A stretch of DNA of 64,000 nt from Keithomyces neogunnii (Eukaryota > Ascomycota > Sordariomycetes > Hypocreales > Clavicipitaceae). The position numbers and the translations under genes were made by a program. The notes beneath the pieces were generated by a model. That model worked only from the letters and a program-made list of their open reading frames with translations, made no database searches and was not told the DNA's origin. How positions within the stretch are numbered: position 1 is the first letter of the stretch; each line of letters starts with the position of its first letter. Shown here in pieces: positions 11,106 through 21,982 of this stretch. The stretch lies in the NCBI GenBank assembly GCA_020975405.1, contig JAIOWQ010000004.1:1178001-1242000 (forward strand), written 5' to 3'.

Positions 11106-12974
11106 ATGCGTGCGTCCAGCGTGCTTGGATTCCTGGCCGCCGTCGGCGTGGCCGTCGCTGGCCCCGTCCAACAGGCGAAACGAGGATGCGGCAAGGCACA
11201 TTCTGTTGCTGGTCACCGGAAAGCCAACGGCGACGCTCCTTCCCCCCAACCTGAGAAACCGCAAAGCAGCAACGTGCCCAATGATATAATGAGAGGCGTG
11301 AACACGCGTGTTGGAATCATCAACGATACTCCTGAAGAACACAAGGGCAAAGGAACAACTGAAAAAGCTGCAAAGACCAACAATGCCACGGGAGATTTGC
11401 TGGGCCATGAAAGCGGCGATACACCTGTCAATCAGGTTGCGAGCCAAAGCGCCGACTTGTCCCTTGTGAATAAAACCAAGGCCAAGGGAGGCAACACATG
11501 CGCTGATGCACACAAGGACCAAAACATCAATACTTCCGCGGACACATCTGATCTCAAAAGCGGCAACGTATCATCTGATGCAACGAAAGAGCTCGATACA
11601 CATCTTAGCCCACCTCATGAATCTGAGCTCCATCCCACTGAGACAACAGATGGCTGGAAACCACAAGCTGCTGCAAACAACAACGCTCCTTTGGAAGAAG
11701 ATGAGGGCAACCCAAGAGAAGAGCCCTCTGGCAATGCTGCGAATGCCAACGTCACAGAAGATTTTCTCCGGCATAGAATCGGCGACGTGGCTGATAATGA
11801 ACATGCTGGCCAAAGCGACGACTTGTCCCTTGCCCATCAACGTACTGACACGGGCGGCGACGCATCCGTTGATGGGAAGGAGGACCAAAGCGGCGACACA
11901 CCCTTTTCCAAGTACTTCAGAGCTAAGAGCGCCGACTTATCTGAAGCCAATCCGCTTCTTGCTTCCGATGGCGGCAACACACGCGCTGATGTACCTGAGA
12001 ACCAAGACAGCAACGATGCCTTCAATAAAAGTGAGGGCAAAGGGATAAAAGCATCCACGGACGTCAAGGAAGGGGAGAAAATCAATAGCAAATCCGACAA
12101 ATACGACAGACCCTTTTTCAAGAAGAAAGATTATACATATGGTGAATTAGAATCTATGGATCTCATCTATGGTTACTCTAACTTTTTCGGAAACACCAAG
12201 ATCGAGGACGACGTCGGAATTGTGTCCGTGGATGGGGAGGATCGCTACACCGGACTTGTCAAGATAGACAAGGACGAAACCGACGACGCAGGCTTTATTG
12301 ATCGACTTACTGAGAGGAACAGCAACATAGCCGCCATTGTATCTGAAGAAAGAAGAAGACGCGATGAAGAAACTTTTGAAACTTGGAACCGTGTTCAAAA
12401 GAATTATGAAAAACTCGACGCCGGGTTCAAGCAAGACGCCATGTCTATACACAACTGGTACCGTGACCAACACGGGGCCAACCATTTGATCTGGAACGAA
12501 ACTCTTGCCAGACATGCCCAAAAATGGGCCGAAACATGTACATATGAACATTTGAACCCCATAAGAAAGAGGCATCTGAACATGGCACATGATGGGATGG
12601 GCGAGAACCTCGGCGTAGCTTACAACTCCGCGAACCAATCACTGATCATGAACATCGTGGAATGGGCAAAGGAGCGAACATTTTATGACTGGTCAGACCC
12701 TCTAAAACATCAAAGCGAACAAGTTGGCCATTTCACTCAGATGGTGTGGAAGGAAAGTACTCAGGTAGGCTGTGCATGGAATTGGTGTGAGCTGGGATTC
12801 ACCCACCGACAATCACTCGAAGACTGGCGGCTAGCCTACGGGACCAATCTTGTCTGTCGGTATTATCCCAGTGGTAATGTGAATGGGCCAGGAGGTGCAT
12901 ATGACGCGACAAACTATGATAGGAATGTCGGCAAGCAGATCAAGGGCGAAATCGCCGACGTATGGCAGCCGTAA
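11106..12974 (+). CDS. Secreted CAP (SCP/PR-1) protein with long repetitive linker
   Basis: Extracellular CAP-superfamily protein; fungal members bind sterols or lipids and are secreted during host contact. The 622-aa single-exon product starts with a signal peptide (MRASSVLGFLAAVGVAVA, cleavage near 18). Residues about 20-430 form a polar Asp/Asn/Ser/Thr/Lys-rich region made of degenerate repeats: phrases such as SADLSLVN, SDDLSLAH and SADLSEAN alternate with GGNT or GGDAS and D-x-x-E/K-D-Q. The CAP domain occupies about 444-622, with HNWYRDQHG, the GENLGV motif, the CAP1 signature GHFTQMVWKESTQVGCAW and the CAP2 signature LVCRYYP, so the His/Glu set is present. The linker is much longer than in typical fungal PR-1 proteins (about 200-350 aa). 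The substrate is unknown. Confidence 0.9.
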   Translation: MRASSVLGFLAAVGVAVAGPVQQAKRGCGKAHSVAGHRKANGDAPSPQPEKPQSSNVPNDIMRGVNTRVGIINDTPEEHKGKGTTEKAAKTNNATGDLLGHESGDTPVNQVASQSADLSLVNKTKAKGGNTCADAHKDQNINTSADTSDLKSGNVSSDATKELDTHLSPPHESELHPTETTDGWKPQAAANNNAPLEEDEGNPREEPSGNAANANVTEDFLRHRIGDVADNEHAGQSDDLSLAHQRTDTGGDASVDGKEDQSGDTPFSKYFRAKSADLSEANPLLASDGGNTRADVPENQDSNDAFNKSEGKGIKASTDVKEGEKINSKSDKYDRPFFKKKDYTYGELESMDLIYGYSNFFGNTKIEDDVGIVSVDGEDRYTGLVKIDKDETDDAGFIDRLTERNSNIAAIVSEERRRRDEETFETWNRVQKNYEKLDAGFKQDAMSIHNWYRDQHGANHLIWNETLARHAQKWAETCTYEHLNPIRKRHLNMAHDGMGENLGVAYNSANQSLIMNIVEWAKERTFYDWSDPLKHQSEQVGHFTQMVWKESTQVGCAWNWCELGFTHRQSLEDWRLAYGTNLVCRYYPSGNVNGPGGAYDATNYDRNVGKQIKGEIADVWQP

Positions 12975-14014
12975 CCAAGGAGACACACGGTGCCCCCGAC
13001 GACAACGGCCGCGGTCCAGAGACGCCTGTCCTTGTTTTTCTTTTCGGAGGAGCGCGCTGGTGTTGGCAAAAGGGCAATGTACCGTGTGAAGGACGGACTC
13101 ACCTGCCAGCACATGTACATGGCCCGGAAACGAATTTAGAATCAGGAGTTTGCAACATTGCGGTACATGCAACATGTCCGCGTGCGTATACAGATAAACG
13201 CAAAGGGGATGCACTGAGCGCCGCAGATTCTGAAACACGTGAACAAGTTGTCGAGAAAGTGACGTGTGTCGTGTCCATCAAACAAACGTGTTATGCCCAA
13301 GAATGAAAGTGCGAGGAAATTTTCACAAGGCAGGACCTGGCCGCTCCTTTCCCACAGGCCAGTTCAAACACTTTTATCCTTGGGGCAAAAATGATTCTGC
13401 ACGGTAAAAACTGCACCAAGTCTACTTGTGTGATTATGACCGTCATGCAGCCCGCGTATCTGACACCTGTTCCGCCGACGACAGTCAAATGCACTGGGCA
13501 CCATTTCGCCCAAAGCAGCGCGGGAGAACGACAGGTAGAAGAAGAGATGGCATCCCGGCACAGCCTCGTCTTATACGCGCCCCCGCCCCCGCCCCCGCGG
13601 CCGTGTCCGTCTGCAAGAGGGCCATTTTCGGCGCCGGCGCGGGTCGGTACCCCAGCGCCGGCAACCACACCGAGCGCTGCCGCGCTGAAAGAGTCTGGTA
13701 CCTGCTGCTCACCTGTTCCCTCGACGGAAATGGACATTGACCCCCGACAGCAGCGCCACCACGTCATCAAGCTGGAGGACCGGTGAGCAAAACACACGCA
13801 CGCACGCGCCATCATCTTCAAAGTCACCAACAATGGTACACGAGTAAATGTCGTCATGTTTGTAACATTTTGTCATCTAGTACTCTGGCTCAACTTCAAA
13901 ACATGCAATGTCACCTGGTCCCGTTCCTGCCATGTGGTGCAGTCCAAGAATAGCTTCTACCCATCAACGCATTAATACTACCCTCAACGCCGACGTTGCT
14001 GCCTGTTTTTTTTT
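12975..14014. other. Intergenic region, one doubtful short ORF
   Basis: Downstream of the CAP gene and downstream of Sec21 (convergent). A plus-strand ORF at 13391-13786 (131 codons, Pro-rich) runs into a GTGAGC donor-like site. It could be a first exon, but I could not find a continuation and do not call it. Confidence 0.4.
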
Positions 14015-17000
14015 CTAGGCCACTGATGCAATCACAAGCGCCGCCACATTTTCTTCTTCGCTTCGGACTGTAATCTTTGTCGTAACTCCAGACTTTGATG
14101 AAAAGGCCATCCTCACGCTTGCCACCACCCTGCCGCCGAGCACCGTCTTGCCCAACAGTTTGAGCGTGTGTGTGCTCTGGTTGACGGGCACGTCTGTGCC
14201 TTCCAGGGGCTGCAATGAAAGGGCCTTGGCCAGTTGTTCCGTGGCGTCTGCAACAAGAATCGAGTCAGCTGGGGCCAGTACTTTGTCTGCCATTAATAAT
14301 CTTGGGGGGGGGGGGGGGGGGGGGGGAGGGGTCTGCGTCGCCACTTACCTGCAATGCTCTTCATGCCGCTCAGCTGAAGAGTCTCCTCCGCTTCCTCTCC
14401 GGCCGCACCAACCTGTTCCCACAGATGGCTAAAGTTGCCGGCAAAGGTAGGGATAATGTAGTCGCTGCCGCCAAGGTCGAATTCTGAAACCTCGTACTCG
14501 TCATCGTAGCCAGAGTCCTCGGGCTCCCCGGTCGAGGGATCAATCTCCTTGCTTGTGAATTTCAAAATGTTGGATAGCGACGTGACGGGCATCGAGCCCT
14601 CTCCGTTGACCTTTTGGAAAGCGACATAGACCTTGCCGGGCTCGTCCGTCGCGAGCTTCTCGGCTTGGAGTATAAAGACTTCCTCCAGCTCGTCTTCCTC
14701 TCCGGGCGTGGCCACGACCGACACGTTCTCCAGAACAGTGTCGGGCAGAGTGTTCTTGACTTCGTATTGGAGGACAATGTGCTCCTTGAAGATGTGCTTG
14801 ACCACGGTGACGACGTATTCCGTTTCGGCCTCTGTCAGCTCGACCACGGGCGACGACTTTAGGACGTTGCCAAACGCCTTGATCTCGGGAATCTGCATCA
14901 GCTCCTCGGCATATCGCTGGGCAAGAGCGGAAGCAGTAGCAGCAGCCTCTGCGCCGCTGGCAGGAGCCTTGGCAGCGCCAACCTTGGGTGCCTTGAGCGT
15001 TGGAGTGGTGGCCGTGAGCTTCTTTGTTCTGTCTTCGGCATCTGCTTGCTCCCGAGTGACGACGGGGATCTTGCTGATGTCAAAGGGGTCGCCAAAGGCC
15101 GTCTTGTCATCCGAAGTGACGTACATGACAAGCTGGTGCTCAAAGACGGGAAGAGAAAACATGCTGTCTGTGGGGGCGGCAAGTTAGTTTCTGTTGTGCT
15201 TCCAAAGCAAGAGGGGGGGGGTATATACCATTCTTGACAAAGTTTTCTGCCATCTCGTCATCTTCCTCGCCCATGAGCTTCAAATTTAGGGCGGCACGGT
15301 CGCGCACTTCGTCGTCGACGTCGTCCAGGCATCGAGTGAGCAGAACCTTGACGCTGGCCTTGACGTCGGGATCCTTTTGCCCGACACCAAACTTGGCCAG
15401 CGCCGTAACAGCGGCAGCGCGGACAATGGCATTTTCGAGCACGACTCTGTTGTAAATGTATCGAATATACTTGGTGGGCTGAGCAGTCTTGGGGCCCTCC
15501 AGGCCAATGAGGTGCAGGATTCGGACAGCCAGCTTTGTGAATTCACAATCCTCAATAAACTCGCAGAGGTGGGCCAGAGCCTCGTCTTTTGAGTCGGGAA
15601 CGAACTTGATCAGGTCAAACATGCTTTCCACAACGGCACGCTTAAACTCGTATCCGCCCTCGTCTCGCAGGATGCCGCTGAGAAAGGTCAGCATGCCCGC
15701 CTGCTTGCTGGGGAACTTCAGGCACAGAGTTCTGATGGCCTCGACAATTGTAATCTTGAACTCGTCGGTGATTTCGGACATGAAGCCAGAGATTTGCTTC
15801 ATCAGCCTGTCGACGCTCGACTCGTTACCAGTCTTGAGGAGGGTGGTGATGGCAAAGGTGGCAATGGACCGGTTCGTGTTGGAGATGAGCAGCTCAATGT
15901 CGGGGTTGCAGACGCTGACGGCCGAGGGCTTGAAAGAGGCAAAGTTGTGGAGGATCCGCAGGGCGGCGAACTTGGTGACGGCTCGCGGGGAAGTCAAGAA
16001 GAGCTGCAGGACGTGGACGGCCTGGGAAACCTCGCCGTCGGTGACGTCTCGCATGTCGCAAATGGCCTTTGCGGCCTCAAAGTTGACCATTTCGCTCTTG
16101 TGGCGCAACCAGCCATCCAGCAGCTGCATCATGGGCTTTCGGAGAGAGGCGTCCTCCTCGGCCAGCTGAGCAGCAAGTCGGACCAGCATTACCGTGGCGG
16201 CGGGGTTCTTGATGGCGCCGGCGGCTCCAAACTGCTGCACCATCTTGACCAGGGCCATCCTGTCGTGCATTCGCATCTGGTACAGCAGGCCGATGGCATG
16301 GTACTGGGTCATGGTTGAGTTGTTGACAGGCATCTGGCTGCTCGACGAGGAGAATCCGAGCGAAAAGCCGCCAGAAGACTTGGTCGAGGCGGCGGCCTCC
16401 TGAGTTTCGCTCTGCCAGCGTCGAACAACCTCCTTGGCGATTGGCAGAAGATGGTACGAGGACACCAGTGCGGCGGACGACACAGAAGGGTTCTTGTCAA
16501 CAATGGCCGTCTTCATGACTCGCTCGATGGACTGGACCGTGGTGGCCTGTGAAGCGGAAAGGTCAGTGTCTGGTGGCGCCCCTGGCAGCAGCTTCAGAGG
16601 AGGGTGGGAGGACGAACGTCAATGATGCGGCACAATGCTCGAATGGCATTGGGTCTGTAGATGGCATCGCTGCCGCCGCCGGTATCCTTCATGATTGTGG
16701 CCGTCACCATGATGACATCCTCGGCAGAGTTGGCCAGCTCCTTGATAACGAGGTGGACCATCTGTCTGAGGCTGGCATCTTTGTTCTGGAAGAGCTTGGA
16801 GATGCCGAAGAAGAGGGTGGTGGCTTCGTTGGTCGGGAACTTCTCCCCGGTGTAGAGGAGGAGGGCAATCTTGGTGAGCAGGATTCGGCATCGTCGCGGC
16901 TGAATGGTGCCCTCGTTGAATATACGTGCTGCAATGTGGCAGTTAGTTGGCCTGTTGCAGGGGAGGCGGCGGGCAGCGACACCGCCAGACTGCGAGGCAG

Positions 17001-17099
17001 AGTGACGGCGGCTCTCAACACACCTTCTTGAAATACTTGGGTTCGGTCCACCTTGACCAGGCCCAGGTCCGCGTCCTCGTCCTTTTTGCCGTAGCTCAT
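14015..17099 (-). CDS. sec21: Coatomer subunit gamma (gamma-COP)
   Basis: Gamma subunit of the COPI coat, required for retrograde Golgi-to-ER transport; it binds Arf-GTP and cargo motifs. Five exons (17099-17024, 16928-16618, 16546-15229, 15167-14349, 14247-14015) splice in frame to 918 aa, the usual family length. The start is MSYGKKDEDADLGLVKVDRT. The N-terminal adaptin-like helical solenoid spans about 20-550, with ARIFNEG and an LYFxG-like LFFGISKLFQNKD block. A linker rich in Ala/Lys/Thr follows, then the appendage domain, where the junction SIA-DATEQLAKALSLQPLEG is exact. Two introns contain long C-runs on the sense strand. The gene is divergent from atp12. Confidence 0.96.
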
Positions 17100-17577
17100 G
17101 TTGGGCGCCGCGTCGGAGGGAGGGATGGTGGTGAGGTGTGCAGCTTGGCCTCAGGTACAGCACAGCATAATCACCACGTTGACACTTGGGAGTCTCAGGG
17201 ATGGCGGGTGGCCTCACGTGACACCCCACCAGGTGTGGCTACTAAGGTACCTTCCTAGTATTATGTATTTTCACATGAATCTTGCAACAGGTACAAACAG
17301 CGTCATGTTCATTTCGCTTCATTTTAATTTCCTTGAACCATTCTATTTTTTTTTTTCATTTCCATTCAACTCCCGTTTCATGCCCATCTTATTTCTATTT
17401 CAATTTCCATTTCATTCCCCTTCATTCATTTTCATCATTTACACCCGAGTTGGGAAGCACAGCCATGTGGCGCAGGAGTGGACCTCAAAACAACGAGTTA
17501 CATCATCCCGCCGGCCCAGAAAAAACATCACCACCCTCACCACCTACAACAAAGGAAAAAAGAAAAAGACGCCCGGC
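17100..17577. promoter_or_regulatory. Shared divergent promoter of sec21 and atp12
   Basis: The 478 bp between the two ATGs must hold both promoters. It is rich in pyrimidine and ATTTC/ATTTT-type tracts at 17300-17450 on the plus strand. No TATA box is clear, which is common for housekeeping genes. Confidence 0.55.
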
Positions 17578-18716
17578 ATGCGATTGACGCAACTACCTCT
17601 ACGGCCGCTGCGGCGGGGTGTCATTACACCCGAGAGCATGCGCACGATGCACGCCGCAGCATCCCCAAGGGCCAATGTGGCCCCGATGCTGGGCGCGGGA
17701 CCACCGCCGGAACCCCCGACGCCGGCCGTCCGCAACGTGCACGAGCGAGTCGAGCGACGCCGGAAGCAAGCCGAGATGCTGAAGCAGGCGAGGGTCATAC
17801 GCAACGCCAAGGACGGCAAGACGACGACGGTGCGCAAGAGGTTCTGGAAGGAGGCCACGGTGCAAGAGGTCGACGGTGAGTCGGAGAGCCTCCAGACTCG
17901 GGGGCGCTACAAGGCTAACGGCAGGACCAAGGCGCTCTGCAAATCCACCTCGACGCGCGCCCGCTGCGGCACCCGCAGACCAAGCAGGTGGTGTGCCTGC
18001 CGCCGTCCAAGCCCAGCCTGGCCTTTGCCATGGCGCTGGAGTGGGACGCGCTGACGTCGGCGCAGCAGGCGACCAAGCAGCACCTGATACCGCTGACGTC
18101 GCTGGTGTGCAGGGCGCTCGATATTGAGCGCGACGACGCGTCGGGAGGCGGCAGGATCCGCGGCGAAATCACCACCAGCCTCATGCGGTACCTCGACACG
18201 GACGCGCTTTTGTGCTGGGCGCCCCCCGCGGGCGAGTACGACTTGCGCAACGACGCCGGCGAGTCGCTGCGCGACGTGCAGAGGCGCACCGCCCACGATA
18301 TCGTGTCCTTTATGACAACCCACGTCTGGCCGGGCATCACGCTCGAGCCCGTGCTGGACGGCGACGCCATCATGCCCAGGAAGCAGGCCGAGGGGGTGCG
18401 CGAGGTGGTTCAGGCGTGGGTCTCGGGCCTGAGCGCCTGGGACATTGCCGGGCTGGAGCGCGCTGTGCTGGCGGGCAAGAGCCTTGTTGCGGCCGCGCGC
18501 TTCGTCACCGAGTGGAGCGAGGGTCCCGCGAGCAGGCCCAGCCGCTCCGCACGGCGGTTCGGCGTCGAGGAGGCCGCCAGGACCGTCAGTCTCGAGGTTG
18601 ACTGGCAGGTTACGCAGTGGGGAGAGGTCGAGGACACGCACGATGTGAACAACGAGGACGTGCGGAGACAGCTGGGCAGCGTTGTGCTGCTCGTTTCTGG
18701 AACGGGGAAGCAGTAG
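17578..18716 (+). CDS. atp12: Mitochondrial F1-ATP synthase assembly chaperone Atp12
   Basis: Atp12 binds free F1 alpha subunit in the mitochondrial matrix so that it can join beta during ATP synthase assembly. The N-terminus (MRLTQLPLRPLRRGVITPES) is Arg-rich without acids, like a matrix targeting signal. Family hallmarks follow: KRFWKEA, HLDARPLRHPQTK, LPPSKPSLAFAMALEWD and LIPLTSLVCRALDI. Exons 17578-17875 and 17932-18716 give 360 aa through a strong GTGAGT donor. The acceptor is AAG at 17929-17931, chosen because only it restores VDG-ALQIHLD; a CAG seven bases upstream would break the frame. Codons are strongly GC-rich. The stop lies inside a 51-bp-period duplication. Confidence 0.93.
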
Positions 18717-18782
18717 GCTTCTTGTCATGAAGCAGCTGGGCTCGTCTCTGGAACGGGGAAGCAGTGGGCCTCGTGCCATGAA
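18689..18782 (+). repeat. 43-bp direct duplication across the atp12 stop codon
   Basis: Two copies, 18689-18731 and 18740-18782, differ at a few bases. Copy 1 carries the atp12 stop in CAGTAG; the matching place in copy 2 reads CAGTGG. Confidence 0.8.
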
Positions 18783-18890
18783 TTTATACCATTTGATCCG
18801 GCAGCCATGTATATTATTACAACAAGAAATAGACTCGTACACCCCCCCAGAAACCGGACAGTGTGCCCCAGCCGCGCTTCCTGATGCCCG

Positions 18891-21464
18891 TCAGTTTTGT
18901 ATCGGCACGCCTCCCAGTGCGTCGAAACTGGTCGTGTCCCAGTTGAAAAACGACCCAATCATGTCCAAGTCTCCAAAGCCCTGGAACTCGGGCCCGGCAG
19001 CAAAGTCAAAGTCGGTGGCGGAATCAAATGCTACAGATTGCAGGGCATCACACTCTGGCCCCGGCGCGGACTGCGGCACCAGACCGGGACTTGTCGGGCT
19101 GCCTTTGGGGCGAATTAGCGTGCCGAAACTTGACACTTGAAGCGCGGGCGACGGGGACATGGTGCCCGATTTAACCAGGACCTTGCTGTGTATAATCTGC
19201 AGCATCTTGAGAGACTGTCGTCCCGAGGCATTAAACGAAGCGACGTGCTTGAGAATCTGCTGACACTCGTCCCACGACGTCGACATTTGCGCCTGGTTCA
19301 GCGACGGAGCCAGTGTCGGACACGTCCTCGCAATGATGAGGACGATGCCCGCCGTACAAGCATCTAGATTGTCAGCTTCAAGCCGAGTGCTACCCAAGGG
19401 GGAGCGGCACACTTACACAGCACATCCCACCACCACGCGCCCGGAACATGTGGATTAAAGTTTGTATGCAGCAGGTTCAACAGGTCAATGGCCGCTTCGA
19501 CGCACAACTTGGCGCACTGGAGCGAAGTCCCCGTGAGAATGGGATCTGCAAATGCCGTCGGTTCCAGCGTGGCGCCTTCGGATTTCGGCCGCTCATGCGT
19601 GGACAGCTGTGTGAGAATGGGCCGGAGGAGCATGATGCGGAGGTATATGAATCTTTTGTCAGGATTAGACACGCGGTTTCCCGCCAAGGTGAACGGCTGG
19701 GCCGATGTTGGACATACCGAGCGTGAAGCAGCTGCTTCTGGTCCCGAAACAGCACAGCATGCTCCGATTCAAGGCCCGCCGGGCTCGTCTTCTTCCAACA
19801 GAGTGATTCGTGTACCGAGTTTTCAAAATCAGACAGCCTCCTGTGCAGGCCGACAATGGTGTCGAGGCTGCAATACGACGACATGTTCCCGCTTGCCGCC
19901 AGGGACAAGTCGGGCGATGTGCGATTCATCCACGGCTGGTACACCTTGGACAGTATGTCCTCGAGGATGCCACACAGCCGGATGCTTTCCCTGTAGAAGC
20001 GAAACTTGGGCATCACCCGGTGCGGCTCTGGCGGCACTGATGGCGGCTGTTCAAAGCCAGAGGGAAGGGGCAAGACGGAAATGTGCGTCGTCATGGCCGG
20101 ACGGCCGTATGTCATGCTCACCAACCTAGGCACGTCAGCTCAGTATTACGGTTTGTGTGTGCAGGGGGGGGCGGAGCAAAGACTCACATGTCCATTACAA
20201 TGCACCCGTACCAGGTCCTCCGTCGAACCTCCTTCTCCAGGGGGCTCCTGGTGTCCTGATGATGCTCCGCGTGCAAGCCCAGTCCCTGGGCGACTCTGCA
20301 CGCAACACCGCTCGCGTTCCAGCACCGGCTGGGATGCGGCGTGCCCTGGAGATTCAGCGCAACAAGCAGCAGGGTCTGCACGACGCTCAGATTATTCGCC
20401 TCCAGGAGGTCAATGTTGACAAAGGGCTTGGTCCGGAGGAAAAAGGTGGTCGAGGCAGCCAGGCGCTCTGCGACCGGGAGATCCGAGTAATGGCACGCCA
20501 GGGAGAAGATGGCGTTCAGGGCAGCATGGAACGAGATGGTGTTTGCGTCGCCGTCGGGGTAACATCCCAGTCCCAGGCCGGTGGGTGACGGTGCAGAGGG
20601 ACGCTGCCGCTTTGGGTCTGCACTGGCAGCATGTTTCCATAGGCTACGGTACGCGGCTTCAAAGGAGGGGAGGTGGAAGAAGGGGTACATGTAGTACACC
20701 TTGTCGCGAAAGGTGGCCATCAAGTGGTCTGCCAGCTGGCGAGGGGGGAGGGAGAAGTGATGCGAGGGCACGAAATACGACGAATCTCGACGCCAATCGC
20801 GGCCGGCCTCTCGACGAGGAAGCGAGTCAGGCTTCTGCCCGTAGTCCTTCATGGAGTCAAAGGCTTCCTTGAGGAAAGATGCCGTCGAGGAGCTGCCGTA
20901 ATAGTCTTCCGAGACGTCGACATGGTCGTCTGTGATGACGGTGCCCATGGCCGAGACGCTGCTGTTTGGCTCAGCCGTGGCCATGCCATTGGGGGCGGCG
21001 GCGGCGGCGGTTGGCGACCATATCGGCAGCGTTGAAGAATCTGGTGCATGTGTGCTTGGTGTTTGCTCCGTGTCTGCTTCGGCGCCATTCGCCATGCCAA
21101 TGTCCGGCGAGGGAACGTCGACATGAGCGTCCTTGCAGAGCTGCTCCAGTTTTCGGATACGACTGTGCAAGACCTTGATATATCTAGGCGCCGCCGAAAG
21201 ATTCCACGGCCAATGTCAGTTTTTTTTTTTTTTTCCTTGTGCGACGGAAGCCATCCGGTTTTGTGAACCGACATACTCGTCTGTGCTAGCCGTCCTCGCA
21301 TTGTCCAACTTGTACACGCATTGCTCCAAGTCCAGCGATCGTCGCCGGCAGGTCGAGCAAATTGGCTTCCCGCCATCGCATCGTGCCTTGCGTCCGCGAC
21401 ACGGTTCACAGGCAAGACTGATTTTCCGGCGGCGCGGGCCCTGCTTGACGCCTTGGGGCACCAT
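18891..21464 (-). CDS. Zn2Cys6 transcription factor beside the monooxygenase cluster
   Basis: Nuclear fungal binuclear-cluster regulator. The DNA-binding cluster has Cys at 19, 22, 29, 36, 39 and 49 (C-X2-C-X6-C-X6-C-X2-C-X9-C). The helix EYIKVLHSRIRKLEQLC follows, probably a dimerisation coiled coil. A fungal-specific regulatory domain (MHR) occupies about 200-550, with RRRTWYGC, DM-LVSMTYGRP and the LLLRPIL helix. Exons 21464-21277, 21183-20188, 20125-19718, 19652-19417 and 19363-18891 splice in frame to 766 aa; every junction restores a family-like sequence. One intron holds an A-run on the sense strand and another a C-run. It sits 518 bp downstream of the monooxygenase on the same strand, so a role in controlling that cluster is plausible but inferred. 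Confidence 0.93.
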
Positions 21465-21982
21465 GGCGCCCTAATGGTGCGATATTGCATGCAAAGGGGA
21501 CGGATGAAGTGTATGTAGGTAGACGGAGGGTTGGGGCTCGATGCCAAAGGCTGCATGTGCCAGGTACATGTACTTGGCCAGGTGAGCAAGCCACTTGAAT
21601 GCCACAGCGCGTGATCCGAGGATGGGCCAGCGGCCAAACTAGACCCATGTCCCCATATGAACCGAATACAAATTTGCTTGGGGAGCATCAGGCGTCACTT
21701 GAGTTGATGAGTTTGAATACACCCAAGACACCTTGGCCGCATCCCGTGCGTCCTTTACTTCTGGCTTGCATTCCGTCTCAAGCCACGAGTCCGGGGAACG
21801 GTACGTGCGTGAGGTATGACACAGATGTACAAAGAAACAAATATTTACACGATGAACAAGTTTCCAATATACACCCCCAACCTTCGAGCCACATGGGGCC
21901 TGCTTGCAGCTGCTACCCCAAGTGACACTAAGCCATTCTCACCGCCTATCCGCGGCGTGCTAGACCAAAATGGCAACTCCAT
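21465..21982. other. Intergenic: regulator promoter and monooxygenase 3' end
   Basis: 518 bp between two tandem minus-strand genes. No gene and no clear motif seen. Confidence 0.55.

Noticed and set aside
13391..13786. 131-codon plus-strand ORF ending at a GTGAGC
   Set aside because: Donor-like end noted, but no downstream exon gives a convincing continuation.
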